Source: Mameliella sp. CS4
Lineage (GTDB): Bacteria; Pseudomonadota; Alphaproteobacteria; Rhodobacterales; Rhodobacteraceae
DNA: 64,000 nucleotides
Assembly: GCF_019392335.1 (NCBI RefSeq)
Contig: NZ_JAHXRQ010000009.1
Location: forward strand, 124,001 to 188,000
Reading direction: 5' to 3'
Part shown: positions 35,477 through 43,976 of the stretch, in pieces
Layout: every line of letters starts with the position of its first letter
Numbering within the stretch: position 1 is the stretch's first letter
The notes under the pieces: generated by a model
What the model was told of the DNA's origin: nothing
What the model saw: only the letters and a program-made list of their open reading frames with translations
Database searches by the model: none
Translations under genes and position numbers: made by a program

Positions 35477-35784
35477 GACATCCTCCCGTTAGTTGCGCGT
35501 CCCGCGCTCAGACGGGCCTCTGCCACTTGCATCATGTGCCGGAGCCTATAGAGCCCGCCCTGCCACGCCTCGATGCGTTTCGAGCGTTCCGTCAGAACCC
35601 ACATTCGGACAACGTTGCCGACCGCGCCGTTTACAGTGTCGATGTGCCCTCCGACGACATGCCGGTGGCCTTTGGTTTCCTCGACCAGCTCATTCTCGAG
35701 AAGGGCAGTTGTCGGTGTGAGCGTCGCGGACGCACTTCGTCTCAGACCGCCGTCCTCCCGCATAGGATCTGATGATCGGGACAT
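35473..35784 (-). CDS. Unknown small island protein behind the second leader copy
   Basis: The 103-residue protein starts MSRSSDPMREDGG at ATG 35784, with CAGGAG upstream. It has a polar start and a helical, basic second half (ERSKRIEAWQGGLYRLRHMMQVAEARL). That end resembles the C-terminal end of the 33876 gene product (SMLQSLRRLRCMIEVADARVKAEN), which suggests that the two share a domain. Function is unknown. Confidence 0.6.
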   Translation of the reverse strand: MSRSSDPMREDGGLRRSASATLTPTTALLENELVEETKGHRHVVGGHIDTVNGAVGNVVRMWVLTERSKRIEAWQGGLYRLRHMMQVAEARLSAGRATNGRMS

Positions 35785-35790
35785 TTTTTT

Positions 35791-35890
35791 CTCCTGGTTT
35801 CTTGCGCGGACCGTCGTGTCCGCATCAAGCGTCCTTGCCTTCTTTCTCGGACGGGATTCGGGTCGGCGTTCCCGGTAGCAGCCAGAGAAA
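35791..35890 (-). repeat. Island leader repeat, copy B
   Basis: This is the second copy of the leader at 34801–34905. On the minus strand it carries the hairpin GCGGAC/GTCCGC and ends seven bases upstream of ATG 35784, including the AGGAG. Confidence 0.75.
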
Positions 35891-36025
35891 TTCCAATGGC
35901 CGACCGTTTGTTTCATCCTGCGCTGGCCGGATGAGATCGGCGCGCCCTCAACGTGAGGGGCGCGTCGATCTCCAACGGCCTCGCCCTACGCATTTACTCG
36001 TGAGTTCAGCACTCTCTGTCCGTTC

Positions 36026-37495
36026 TTATCCGGTCCGCCTCAGGCCTCGACCAGGGGTTCTGACAGGCCGGCCGGTGCGACCGGTCCCGCCACGGACCTT
36101 CGCAGTCGCACTCGCGGGCGTTTTCTTCCTATTGGCGATCTTGGCTGCTTCTCTGGAATTGCCATCTGTAGCGGCAATCATCTCTCTCGCCGATTGCCAG
36201 AGGCGCTGTGCCGAGGTGCCAATGCACTCGGTCGCGTAGGCGTCTCCCGCCCTGTCGGTGACATGCCCGAGATGGGTTGTGATGATCTGGGCCGCACGAG
36301 CCGGATCATGTCGACGCAGGTAATCTGCCGCGAGCGTGCGCAGGTCATGCGAGGGAACGCCGATCAGCGCGTGCGTGAGCTCGGACGGCAGGTTGCGGTA
36401 AGGCGTCGCGTGGGAGAGCGACAGCCAGTTGCAACCAGTGAGCTCTCGGTAGCGGTGCATGATCAATCGGTCCGGTCTCCCGCCGAGGATCCAGAGATCG
36501 AGCAGCGCGCAGACCTCGGGCCACAATCGGCCAGACTCGGTCTCGTGACCGGTCTTCTCCTGCTGCCAGGTCGCGCGCCACGCACCGTCCGGATCCCGCA
36601 CGAGTTCATGACCGAAGCGCCATCGAACGATATCACCCTTGCGCGGCGGCTTGTTCATCAGAACGAGAGAGAGGACCGCCGCTTGCAGTTTGCGTCGTCC
36701 AGCGGCGCTGTGCGATGGTAGCTGGCGGTTCTTTTCGATCGCGCCGCCGGCCTGCTCCACGACGTATGCGAACCCGCCGCGCTCCGTCAGCTTGGAAATG
36801 CGCTCTTCCTTGTTCTTGCCTTCGAGAACCGCCCGATCGCGCAGATCCTTAGAGACCAGACGCATCGCCTCGAGGCTGTCGGGGTTTTCTCCGCCGAACC
36901 GGCCCAGCGCGATCAACCCGTCGATGTAATTCGCGGCCGTCACGGTCTTCACGCGCCTGGCGGCATCGGGATGGTTAAGAAACGCCTCCTCCAGGTCCAT
37001 CGCAGTGATAAAGCCGAAACCCTCGGTCCCCCACCCCTCCGATACCAGCTCTGCACATCTATCGACGCTCGCAATGTAGCGCCGGCGGGTGGATTCCTTG
37101 ATCTTCGCTTTTGCGAGCGATTTCAGATGGTTTCTCCACCGGTCAGGCCACTCTTGGCCATCTTCCCGGCCGGGCGACGTGGCCCCCTTCTGTGCTGACA
37201 TTCGAAGCGCATACCACTCGTTGCTGACGTCGACCGCTTCTGCCGTGCAGACATGCGGCGCATGGCGTGTAAGAGCACGCAGCAGCGTCCGAAACGTGGA
37301 TTCCGATTGCGCGGCCTCGCGATAACACTGGGCTGGTGGCATGGAGTTCGACGCCCGATGGCGCGCTACCGAGTCGAACAACCTACCCACTACGGCGGCA
37401 GCCCCGGGCTCAAGGTCGTGCCTATTCTCCAGCATGAGGCGCCTGACCGCCGGGGGCGCAGGGCTGAGGTGCTCTTCCGGGGTCTTCCGTGTCAT
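36026..37495 (-). CDS. Tyrosine recombinase-like protein, second in a coupled pair
   Basis: The 489-residue protein has an N-terminal helical domain and a catalytic domain whose Arg lies in NKPPRKGDIVRWRF, followed by SHDLRTLAADYL (His-x-x-Arg), THLGHVTDRAGDAYA (His and likely nucleophile Tyr). The end is basic (RKKTPASATAKVRGGTGRTGR). Its ATG overlaps the stop of the larger recombinase by four bases. Paired recombinases of this kind are known from Tn554-like and multi-recombinase islands. Confidence 0.8.
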   Translation of the reverse strand: MTRKTPEEHLSPAPPAVRRLMLENRHDLEPGAAAVVGRLFDSVARHRASNSMPPAQCYREAAQSESTFRTLLRALTRHAPHVCTAEAVDVSNEWYALRMSAQKGATSPGREDGQEWPDRWRNHLKSLAKAKIKESTRRRYIASVDRCAELVSEGWGTEGFGFITAMDLEEAFLNHPDAARRVKTVTAANYIDGLIALGRFGGENPDSLEAMRLVSKDLRDRAVLEGKNKEERISKLTERGGFAYVVEQAGGAIEKNRQLPSHSAAGRRKLQAAVLSLVLMNKPPRKGDIVRWRFGHELVRDPDGAWRATWQQEKTGHETESGRLWPEVCALLDLWILGGRPDRLIMHRYRELTGCNWLSLSHATPYRNLPSELTHALIGVPSHDLRTLAADYLRRHDPARAAQIITTHLGHVTDRAGDAYATECIGTSAQRLWQSAREMIAATDGNSREAAKIANRKKTPASATAKVRGGTGRTGRPVRTPGRGLRRTG

Positions 37496-39435
37496 TTGAT
37501 CCTCCCCTTGAGGCGCTTGAAGATGTCCGGGTGATGCGCAAGGAGCGCCTCACGCACGGCCGCAGCCGCAGCTTCGCCCGAGTCCTTCGCGTAGTGTGCG
37601 CGGGCGACAGACTCGGTGTTGGCAAGCACCGAGGCCACGCTGGCGAAATTTCCGGGATCGACGGCCAGCATCAGCGTGCCGGTCGCGTGCCGACACTGGT
37701 GCGGGGTCAGTCCGAGGCCGAGTTGGCGATCCCCGAGGTCCCACAGCTCTCCGATGGCGGCGGCCGACATCGCGCCGTTAGGAAGCCACAAGCCGGCCTT
37801 GCGCAGCCGCGGCATTGCCTTCCCGGGAAATAGATACGGTGACCCCTCCAGGCCTCGGAGTTTGACGAGCCGAGGTCTGTGGACCATCTGCCAGTCCCAC
37901 AGGATCTGCGCATCCTGACCGACCACCTCCACGGTGAGCGCGTTACCGTTCTTGACTTCCCCCGCGACGAAGCGGAGTTCGGCAAACGCGCGATCCTCCA
38001 TCCAATGCATATTGCGCGGACATTTCTCCGCAGCGGATATGCGGGAAGTGAAGAGGTTTCCCGGCCGCAGAGGCCGCGACACTTGGATCGCGTAAGCAGC
38101 CGCGACCGCGAAGAGCCGCAGGGCCCGTTCCTCACCGTCCCGGGTCGCCGCCTCTGCAAGTGCCTGCGTGGCGATGGCGTGGAGGCGAGTCGGGGCATGC
38201 ACATAGGTTGCAGCAAGGTGCGGGTTCTTGCGGAGCCTGTCACAGATCGCCGTCGCCTCGGCCGTCATCTCATCCGGCGGCAGGATGTAGTCCTCGTAGA
38301 CGAGCTTGATGACATTGAGGCGAGCAACCTTTTCCGGATCCTGAAGCCCATGCCGTGCAAGTGTCGTGAGGTTTGTGAAACGCGACCAGAGGGTCGAGCT
38401 CTCGTCTGCGTCCTTGAGTATGTCCGACGCGGCGCAACGCGCGATCTGCGCCTCACACGCGGCCTCCAAGGCTTCTGTCGTAAAGAGAGCATCGACCGTC
38501 GTGAGCGCGTCGAAGTCCATGGAAGGCAACACCTGTTCGCGCAGCAACCATGTGATCGCTTGCCGATATCCTGCAGTCGCCGTTTCCGCATTTGAAGGTG
38601 AACGGCCCCGCGCGCGCTTCCGTTTGGCAACGACCCTGTCGATCTCGACCGCCGGGCGGCCCGCGGCGATCTGCTGCTTCGCCCACGCTCTCAGACTGCT
38701 CGGGAGAGCCATGGCCCGCTCAAACACCATCTCGGCATCGATCCGAAACGTTTCCGGCAGATCGGTCCAGAGAATCCGGCGCGCCCGATCCTTTCCCGGC
38801 GACGGGGGGATGTTGAGGACCTCAGACGGCAGCAACTCGACGATTTCTGGCCAGAGATTATGCCCCTGTCGGAGACGTTCGATTAGGCCCGGAACCTTGC
38901 GCAGGGATTTCCGGACTTCGCTCGTTGCCTCGCTCCAGACACGATCGAATTCCGCCTGGTCGAGTTCATCGAATGGCACGAGGCATCGCGCGCGCAGAGT
39001 CAGAAGAGGCTTGTGAAACGACGTCGGCAGCGGATCTCCCCGATCGGCAAAGCCTTCTTGGGCCACTATCAGGTCGATCGCTTTCGTATAGGTTTCGCGA
39101 TCCGCCCTCGCGGGCTGAGCATACCCGCGGGCGGCCCAGAAACGATTGATCAGGGCGCGGAGGCGGGCATTGCCTCGAGACCGCGCAGCATCGAGATCCG
39201 CCGCTCGCGATACCATTCCATATGGCGATGGGGCCACGTTCGTTTCGAAATAGATCAGGTCAGCTGAAATCTGATTGAGTTCCTCGTCGGCATAATCCAT
39301 GCGTGCGGCCACCTTCTTCAGTTCGAGGATCGCGTATCGGTCCTCGCCGACCTCTTCGGCCCATGAAAGAACGTCGGACATGGAGGCGCTCGCTTTCATG
39401 GCGAACACTGCATTCTGGTTTGCTTGGCAGGTCAT
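37492..39435 (-). CDS. Large tyrosine recombinase-like protein
   Basis: The 647-residue protein starts at ATG 39435 (MTCQANQNAVFAMKAS) behind CAGGAGAAAC. A long helical N-terminal half is followed by a catalytic domain with TPHQCRHATGTLML (His-x-x-Arg) and LANTESVARAHYAKD (likely nucleophile Tyr). The length is close to that of TnpB of Tn554 and of the large recombinase in multi-recombinase islands. It is the first of a translationally coupled pair with the 489-residue recombinase. Confidence 0.8.
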   Translation of the reverse strand: MTCQANQNAVFAMKASASMSDVLSWAEEVGEDRYAILELKKVAARMDYADEELNQISADLIYFETNVAPSPYGMVSRAADLDAARSRGNARLRALINRFWAARGYAQPARADRETYTKAIDLIVAQEGFADRGDPLPTSFHKPLLTLRARCLVPFDELDQAEFDRVWSEATSEVRKSLRKVPGLIERLRQGHNLWPEIVELLPSEVLNIPPSPGKDRARRILWTDLPETFRIDAEMVFERAMALPSSLRAWAKQQIAAGRPAVEIDRVVAKRKRARGRSPSNAETATAGYRQAITWLLREQVLPSMDFDALTTVDALFTTEALEAACEAQIARCAASDILKDADESSTLWSRFTNLTTLARHGLQDPEKVARLNVIKLVYEDYILPPDEMTAEATAICDRLRKNPHLAATYVHAPTRLHAIATQALAEAATRDGEERALRLFAVAAAYAIQVSRPLRPGNLFTSRISAAEKCPRNMHWMEDRAFAELRFVAGEVKNGNALTVEVVGQDAQILWDWQMVHRPRLVKLRGLEGSPYLFPGKAMPRLRKAGLWLPNGAMSAAAIGELWDLGDRQLGLGLTPHQCRHATGTLMLAVDPGNFASVASVLANTESVARAHYAKDSGEAAAAAVREALLAHHPDIFKRLKGRIK

Positions 39436-39465
39436 ATGTTTCTCCTGAGATTGAGCGGCGGCGGC

Positions 39466-39489
39466 GGCGCCCTCGTTCTGAGGGGCGCC
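39466..39489. other. Hairpin of the island's GGCGCCCTC type
   Basis: GGCGCCCTC pairs with GAGGGGCGCC around a short loop, 30 bases ahead of the large recombinase gene. Similar hairpins with the same arm sequence lie at 34953–34974 and 35941–35964, each after a stop codon and ahead of a leader. They look like a repeated intercistronic element. Confidence 0.55.
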
Positions 39490-39671
39490 CATGCCGCAGC
39501 GCTCAGGAGATCGGGCCTGAGGGCCCGGTTCGCACAGCTTGTCGCGAATTTCCTGCGGCCCGCACGAAGGATCCCAAGCATAACCCCGATTTATGCTTGG
39601 GGTCCGCTGTGCGACGCGACGGGATTCTCCCATCGCGTCGCGGAAACGCCTGGCAGCACTGTGCGACGGCG

Positions 39672-40049
39672 TCAGACATGATCGAAGAAATCTTCCGGCA
39701 GGTCGACGTCGAGTTCAGCCATGAGCCACTCGCGAGCATCCTCGCGGTTCATCCTGACGCTTCCGAAAACCGACCGCGTCGGCAAACCAGCATCGATCCA
39801 GCGCTCGGCTGTCTTGATGCTGACGTTCAGTCGCCTCGCCAGCTGACGTTTGCTCATGAGTGGCAGCCGATAGCGATCCAGCCGGGCTCCACGCGGGAAG
39901 GTTCCGTCTTCGAGCGCCCAGACATCCGGCCATTCGACACGATGACGGTCTCTAAGTTTGATACTGGGAAGCTCCCCGTCGCTGATGTATCGACGAATGG
40001 TTTCCGGTCGAAGTTGCCAGTGATCCGCAACCTGTTTGACTGTCAACAT
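39672..40049 (-). CDS. HTH DNA-binding protein (excisionase/MerR-like)
   Basis: The 125-residue protein contains two excisionase-type winged-helix motifs: MLTVKQVADHWQLRPETIRRYISDGELPSIKLRDRHRV at the start and MSKRQLARRLNVSIKTAERW in the middle, each with the short wing that binds DNA. It leads the leftward recombinase block. Such proteins commonly act as directionality factors or accessory recombination proteins. Confidence 0.8.
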   Translation of the reverse strand: MLTVKQVADHWQLRPETIRRYISDGELPSIKLRDRHRVEWPDVWALEDGTFPRGARLDRYRLPLMSKRQLARRLNVSIKTAERWIDAGLPTRSVFGSVRMNREDAREWLMAELDVDLPEDFFDHV

Positions 40050-40339
40050 TGCTTGCCTCCTTTTCTATTGTGGCGAGAGGCAATTAGTCGCGACAAACCG
40101 CGCTCCAAAACGACAACGAAAGAATTTGTGGTGTCGTCGCAAAATAATTGGCGGGCTTGCGGTGTATCTGGCAAGTCCACGTCCTCGACACGACCCCACG
40201 GGTTCTGAGAGGCATTGAGAACTTCTGCGATGGCGCACGCTCAACGCGTTGCGCTTGTCTCAAACTTCTTGGATGGCAAGGCACAAAAGGCGAAAGTTGC
40301 GGCAACGACGGACCTCGCCATGGTCTGTAGGATCGGCGC

Positions 40340-40486
40340 GGGGAAATTGCGTCATGTGGCGGGGATTTTGCGTCAATTGTCGGGGAAATTGCGTCATGTG
40401 GCGGGGATTTTGCGTCAATTGTCGGGGAAATTGCGTCATGTGGCGGGGGTTCTGCGTCAATTGGCGGGGATTCTGCGTCACAGCAC
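40340..40486. repeat. Seven-unit 21-bp tandem repeat array
   Basis: Seven consecutive 21-bp units share GGGGA–TT–GCGTCA with alternating variants: GGGGAAATTGCGTCATGTGGC and GGGGATTTTGCGTCAATTG(T/G)C. Units begin at 40340, 40361, 40382, 40403, 40424, 40445 and 40466; the last two diverge. The two variants alternate as a 42-bp super-repeat. This resembles the multiple transposase-binding repeats near the ends of IS21-family and Tn7-like elements, although no such transposase gene remains here. Confidence 0.9.
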
Positions 40487-40516
40487 CATGTAACACAATG
40501 ATTTTACTTGGTGAAT

Positions 40517-41038
40517 TCACCCCTGAATCAAGAGAATCTTGAATCCTCCTGAAAGAGCATGCCGGTGGCAATGCGAGGATGGGGATGAAGAAAAATTTGT
40601 TCTACCGGAAAGAAAGTGGCTCTGGAGGTTTTGCGCGTATCGACAACGCTCCATATCTTTTCTGAGCGAGAGAAAATCACGCAAACGGATCGGTCGAGTT
40701 TTCGCGGCGCGCAGCGGAGATGAGATGGGCCCCAAGCGTCCTGGCCAGGTCGTTCCATTTCGGTCACCTTGCGTGGCCCATGAAGCCGCGGTGCGCCAAA
40801 CTGGCGCATCGCACTCACTGGGGGCTTGTCCCCTGACTTCGGCGCCGAAGTCGATCAGGTCGGAAATCGGAGGCGTGCGGCGCGCAGCACGACAATGTTT
40901 TTCGACCTCGATCAGTCGGCGGTCGACAAAGCGAGATAGCTGAATATTTCTGCCACCGCTCACTCTGATAAAGCAGAGCAGCGCCTCATCCGCATAGAGG
41001 ATGACCTCGTATGGCACCGTGAAGCTAATCAGCGGCAC
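40517..41038 (-). CDS. Doubtful open frame in the island
   Basis: A 173-codon frame begins MPLISFTVPYEVILYADEALLCFIRV and its first 75 residues have coding-like composition; the rest looks random. There is no clear ribosome-binding site and no motif. It lies between the repeat array and a decayed IS element and may be a remnant. A plus-strand frame covers part of the same bases with no better support. Confidence 0.25.
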   Translation of the reverse strand: MPLISFTVPYEVILYADEALLCFIRVSGGRNIQLSRFVDRRLIEVEKHCRAARRTPPISDLIDFGAEVRGQAPSECDAPVWRTAASWATQGDRNGTTWPGRLGPISSPLRAAKTRPIRLRDFLSLRKDMERCRYAQNLQSHFLSGRTNFSSSPSSHCHRHALSGGFKILLIQG

Positions 41039-41082
41039 CGACCGCTGAAGCAGCCGACGGAAAGGCCAAGACGTTTCGGTAA

Positions 41083-42360
41083 TCCCCCAATTTTTGCGGG
41101 GGCTGGGTAGTAGAATTTACGCGGCCATTCTCTGTTTCTGGGCGGGTGTCATGCCGCCATTGCCCATGTTGGGGCGCTCGTTGTTGTAAGACCAGAGCCA
41201 TTCGGTGGCAATCTGCTAAACCTCCTCGATGCTTTTGAAAATGAGGAAATCCAGCCACTCGTTCCGTACCGTCCGGTTGTAGCGCTCGACATAGGCGTTC
41301 TACTGCGGCTTGACGGGCTGGATGTATGTCAGGGCGATACCCCGGTACTCGGCCCATTCCATCAGCGTGCCACTGACGTATTCCGGGCCGTTAACAACTT
41401 GAATGGTTCGAGGTGCGCCGCGCCATTCGATGATCTGGTTCAACGCGGGGACAACCCGTTCGGCGAGCAGCGAGAAGTCGATCTCGATGCCCAGTCCTTC
41501 ACGGTTGAAGTCATCCAGGACGTTCAGCAGCCGGAATTGGCGACCGTCCCCGAGCCTGTCGGCCATGGACTCCATGGGCTCCATGGACCAGACCTCATTT
41601 GGGGGGTCTGAGCGTCAAGCAATCTATCCAGGGGATCGATTGTAGCGATGACGGCCCGGCCAGTTCGTCCGGCCTTTCCCGCTTCAGACGCTTGCGCGGC
41701 TTGATTATCAACCGGCAGTGCATTGCAAAGCAATGCCACGAGAGGGGCGCAGGTTCAGCTCCAGCTCGCGGTATATCCGGTAGATGCGCTTGTGGTTCCA
41801 TCCATGGCCCTGGACGTTGCGCAGATACAGGAAGCACAGGCCAAAGCCCCAAGTCTTCTTCACCGTTGTCAGCCCGAGGAGCAGGTCGGCGATCTGCGCG
41901 TTCTCATCGTCCAGTTTGGGACTGTATCGATAGCAGGTCTCGCTGACCTCGAATGACCGACAGGCCAGCGCGATGCTGACACCCTTCATCGCCACCGCTT
42001 TCACGGCCAGCTCTCGGCGCTGAGCTGGCCGGATCATTTTTTCCCAAGGCCTCCTTGAGCAGGTCGTTCTGCATGCTGAAGTCGGCATACATGCGCTTCA
42101 GGCGTCGGTTCTCCTCGGCCATCGCTTTCATTTCACTGATCAGGCTGGCGTCCATCCCGCCGTACTTCGCCCGCCATTTGTACAGCGTCGCGCTGCTCAT
42201 GCCATATTCGCGGCACAGCTCGGCGGCGGGCACACCGCCCTCATCTGGCGCAGTACACCAATGATCTGGGCATTGGTGAAAAGAATTCTCTTCATCGGAA
42301 TCCCCTCAGTCATCCTGCCGAGAAAATTCTACTCCCGCATCCCCTTAAGACCGGGGGGGA
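41083..42360 (-). mobile_element. Decayed IS3-family element (IS407-like)
   Basis: A unit of about 1.28 kb is bounded by imperfect inverted ends: TCCCCCAATTTTTGCGGGGG at the left, and TCCCCCCCGGTCTTAAGGGG read from the right, both followed by AGTAGAATTT-like sequence about 10–12 bases further in. It contains one transposase locus with several disabling mutations. I see no clear target-site duplication at these edges, so the borders are approximate. Confidence 0.75.
41117..42295 (-). pseudogene. IS3-family transposase (orfA/orfB), inactivated
   Basis: The minus strand reads MKRILFTNAQIIGVLRQMRA, then a one-base deletion shifts the frame into VPAAELCREYGMSSATLYKW, which is an IS3 OrfA. OrfB parts follow (FEVSETCYRY, then after another shift [21 protein letters not shown]). 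In the integrase core there are in-frame stops after IQPVKPQ and after FKSIEEV, before the usual end GMTPAQKQRMAA. The element cannot move by itself. Confidence 0.85.
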
Positions 42361-42395
42361 TTGCCCACCGACCTCGGTTCAAGGATTTTATTCCA

Positions 42396-43238
42396 TCATC
42401 TGCATGTCCAGAAGCCCCGGTATCCGGCGGAAAGGCCCACATCCAGGTCGAAGCTCAGCGCGGCGTTGGCGCGCCAGTCGGCCTCCTCGCCCAGCGATTG
42501 CACCGAGACCTCGATCCCGTCGGCAGCATAGTCCGTCCCGCCGCCGGATTGCTCCAGCCCGAGGATCACGCCGTTCAGCTTGGCCGCCGCCTGCCCGTCT
42601 TCCCCGACCCAGAGGATCGGATCGGTTTCGGGGCTGCGGTTGAACCGGCACCCGTCAACGGAGTCCATGACCTCCAGGGCCTGGCCTACCGGAAGCGGCG
42701 CGAGGTCCAGCTTCGAGATCAACGTGTTGTTCAGCGCATCCTCGATGCTGCCGGAACTGGGCGCGGGATCCTCGTAGATCTCGGTGACGACATTGCCGCC
42801 CGACACGTCGGCAATCAGGTGCCGCATCTGCGCGATCTCCTTGCGCTGCGCGGCGATGATCTCGTCCGCCAGCCTGCGCACCCGGGCATCCTCGATCCCG
42901 GCGCGTTCCGAGGTCATCACCGCGATCGAGTGGTGCGGGATCATCGCGCGCATGTAGCTGGGCCCGCCCACCGTGACCTGGCTGCGCACCAGCCAGAGCG
43001 AGCCCGCGAACACCAGCGCGGCGCCGATGAAGATCGCGGTGTTCAGCCCCTTGTTGGCATACATGCCCAGCATGAACGAGAGCATCACGATCGCCATCGT
43101 GGCCCCCATCAGGATCGCCATGTAGGTGCGCGTCTCGGAAAAGAAGACATGCTCCCAAGCGTAGGTATTGAGGTACATCAGAATGAACATGACGATCGTC
43201 GAGGTCACGATCATCGATGCGAAGCGGAAATAGGACAT
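42396..43238 (-). CDS. DUF305 membrane protein, metal-island type
   Basis: The 280-residue protein starts with three or four membrane helices (MSYFRFASMIVTSTIVMFILMYL onward to about residue 110) and continues with a DUF305 helical bundle carrying YMRAMIPHHSIAVMTSERA, whose paired His can bind metal. The C-terminal third is an extracytoplasmic domain. Proteins like this are common in copper and silver resistance loci; the exact role is not known. I chose ATG 43238 behind AGGAGG; the frame extends to 43301. Confidence 0.8.
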   Translation of the reverse strand: MSYFRFASMIVTSTIVMFILMYLNTYAWEHVFFSETRTYMAILMGATMAIVMLSFMLGMYANKGLNTAIFIGAALVFAGSLWLVRSQVTVGGPSYMRAMIPHHSIAVMTSERAGIEDARVRRLADEIIAAQRKEIAQMRHLIADVSGGNVVTEIYEDPAPSSGSIEDALNNTLISKLDLAPLPVGQALEVMDSVDGCRFNRSPETDPILWVGEDGQAAAKLNGVILGLEQSGGGTDYAADGIEVSVQSLGEEADWRANAALSFDLDVGLSAGYRGFWTCR

Positions 43239-43355
43239 GACTTCCTCCTGATAGTTGTTCCATTGGACTTGAAACGGCCTTCCCGCGCAGGAGGGTTCCA
43301 TCGCGTCACCAATCTGTTCAGGATCTGGGGACCGGAGGTTTCGGCCGCTTGCGCC

Positions 43356-43976
43356 CTAATCCCGGACCAGAACCGCGAATTCGAAGCTCTGCGCCGCACC
43401 TTTCGGGGTTTGGTGGAGGTGGCGCCGCCGGTCCAGCAGGCGGAACTCCGGCGCCAGGAACCGGGCCAGCGCCCCCGCGGACCAGCGTTTGACCGGCAGG
43501 CCGCTGCACCGCTCCGGGCCGTCGGGGGCGAAGGTCCCGAGGACCGCGATGGACCCGGCGGCGGTGGCCGTCAGCAAGGCCCGGCGATAGGCGGCCTGCT
43601 CCGCCTCTGAGGTCAGGAAGTGCAGGACGGCCCGGTCGTGCCAGACATCCCAGCGGCGCGGCGGGGTCCAGGAAGTGATGTCGGCGGCGATGAACGCGAC
43701 CCGGCCGGCCCTGTCCCCGAGGCGCCGCCGCGTGACGGCAAGCGCCGCATCGGAGATGTCCAGGACCGACAGGTCGCGATACCCGGCGTCGAGCAGCGCA
43801 TCGGTCAGCCGCGACGCGCCGCCCCCGATGTCGAGGATGGACACTTCGCGGCCCGGCCCGTGTCCGGCGATCAGGTCGAGGCTCGGCTGCGGCTCCGCCT
43901 GGAACCAGGACAGGGCGTCGTCGTCCTGCCCCTCGTAGGCACGGTTCCAATGCGCCCTGTCGCCGCCCGAGGTCAT
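43356..43976 (-). CDS. SAM-dependent methyltransferase coupled to cueR
   Basis: The 206-residue protein has the class I methyltransferase motif I ILDIGGGASRLTDALL, followed by VLDISDAAL and DVWHDRAVLHFL. It resembles the small stand-alone methyltransferases often found in metal loci (sometimes called thiopurine- or tellurite-type), but the substrate is unknown. Its ATG overlaps the cueR stop by four bases, so the pair is co-translated. Confidence 0.85.
   Translation of the reverse strand: MTSGGDRAHWNRAYEGQDDDALSWFQAEPQPSLDLIAGHGPGREVSILDIGGGASRLTDALLDAGYRDLSVLDISDAALAVTRRRLGDRAGRVAFIAADITSWTPPRRWDVWHDRAVLHFLTSEAEQAAYRRALLTATAAGSIAVLGTFAPDGPERCSGLPVKRWSAGALARFLAPEFRLLDRRRHLHQTPKGAAQSFEFAVLVRD

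Larger units (their letters stand above)
31567..40486. mobile_element. Recombinase-rich integrated region downstream of tRNA-Asn
   Basis: Directly after tRNA-Asn come a rightward tyrosine recombinase and then a leftward block of two further recombinases, an HTH protein and four small unknown genes, closed by a 21-bp repeat array. Three TGGCACA heptamers (31629, 31653, 31665) between the tRNA and the first recombinase may be arm-type binding sites. I found no second copy of the tRNA 3' end, so the right border is unproven and the island may extend through the metal-resistance genes. Confidence 0.6.

Noticed and set aside
40340-40486. CRISPR array
   Set aside because: The 21-bp units are contiguous with no unique spacers, and no cas genes are present.
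40215-40493. A repeat protein encoded by the 21-bp units (GKLRHVAGILRQLS pattern)
   Set aside because: Any 21-bp repeat gives periodic peptides in every open frame; there is no ribosome-binding site, and the minus frame gives an equally regular peptide.
31567-42360. A duplicated tRNA-Asn 3' end as right border of the island
   Set aside because: I looked for CGCCGGAGCCA-like sequence downstream and found no convincing copy in the window.
41083-42360. Target-site duplication around the IS3-family copy
   Set aside because: Bases flanking the inferred ends do not match over three or four positions, so no duplication can be claimed.
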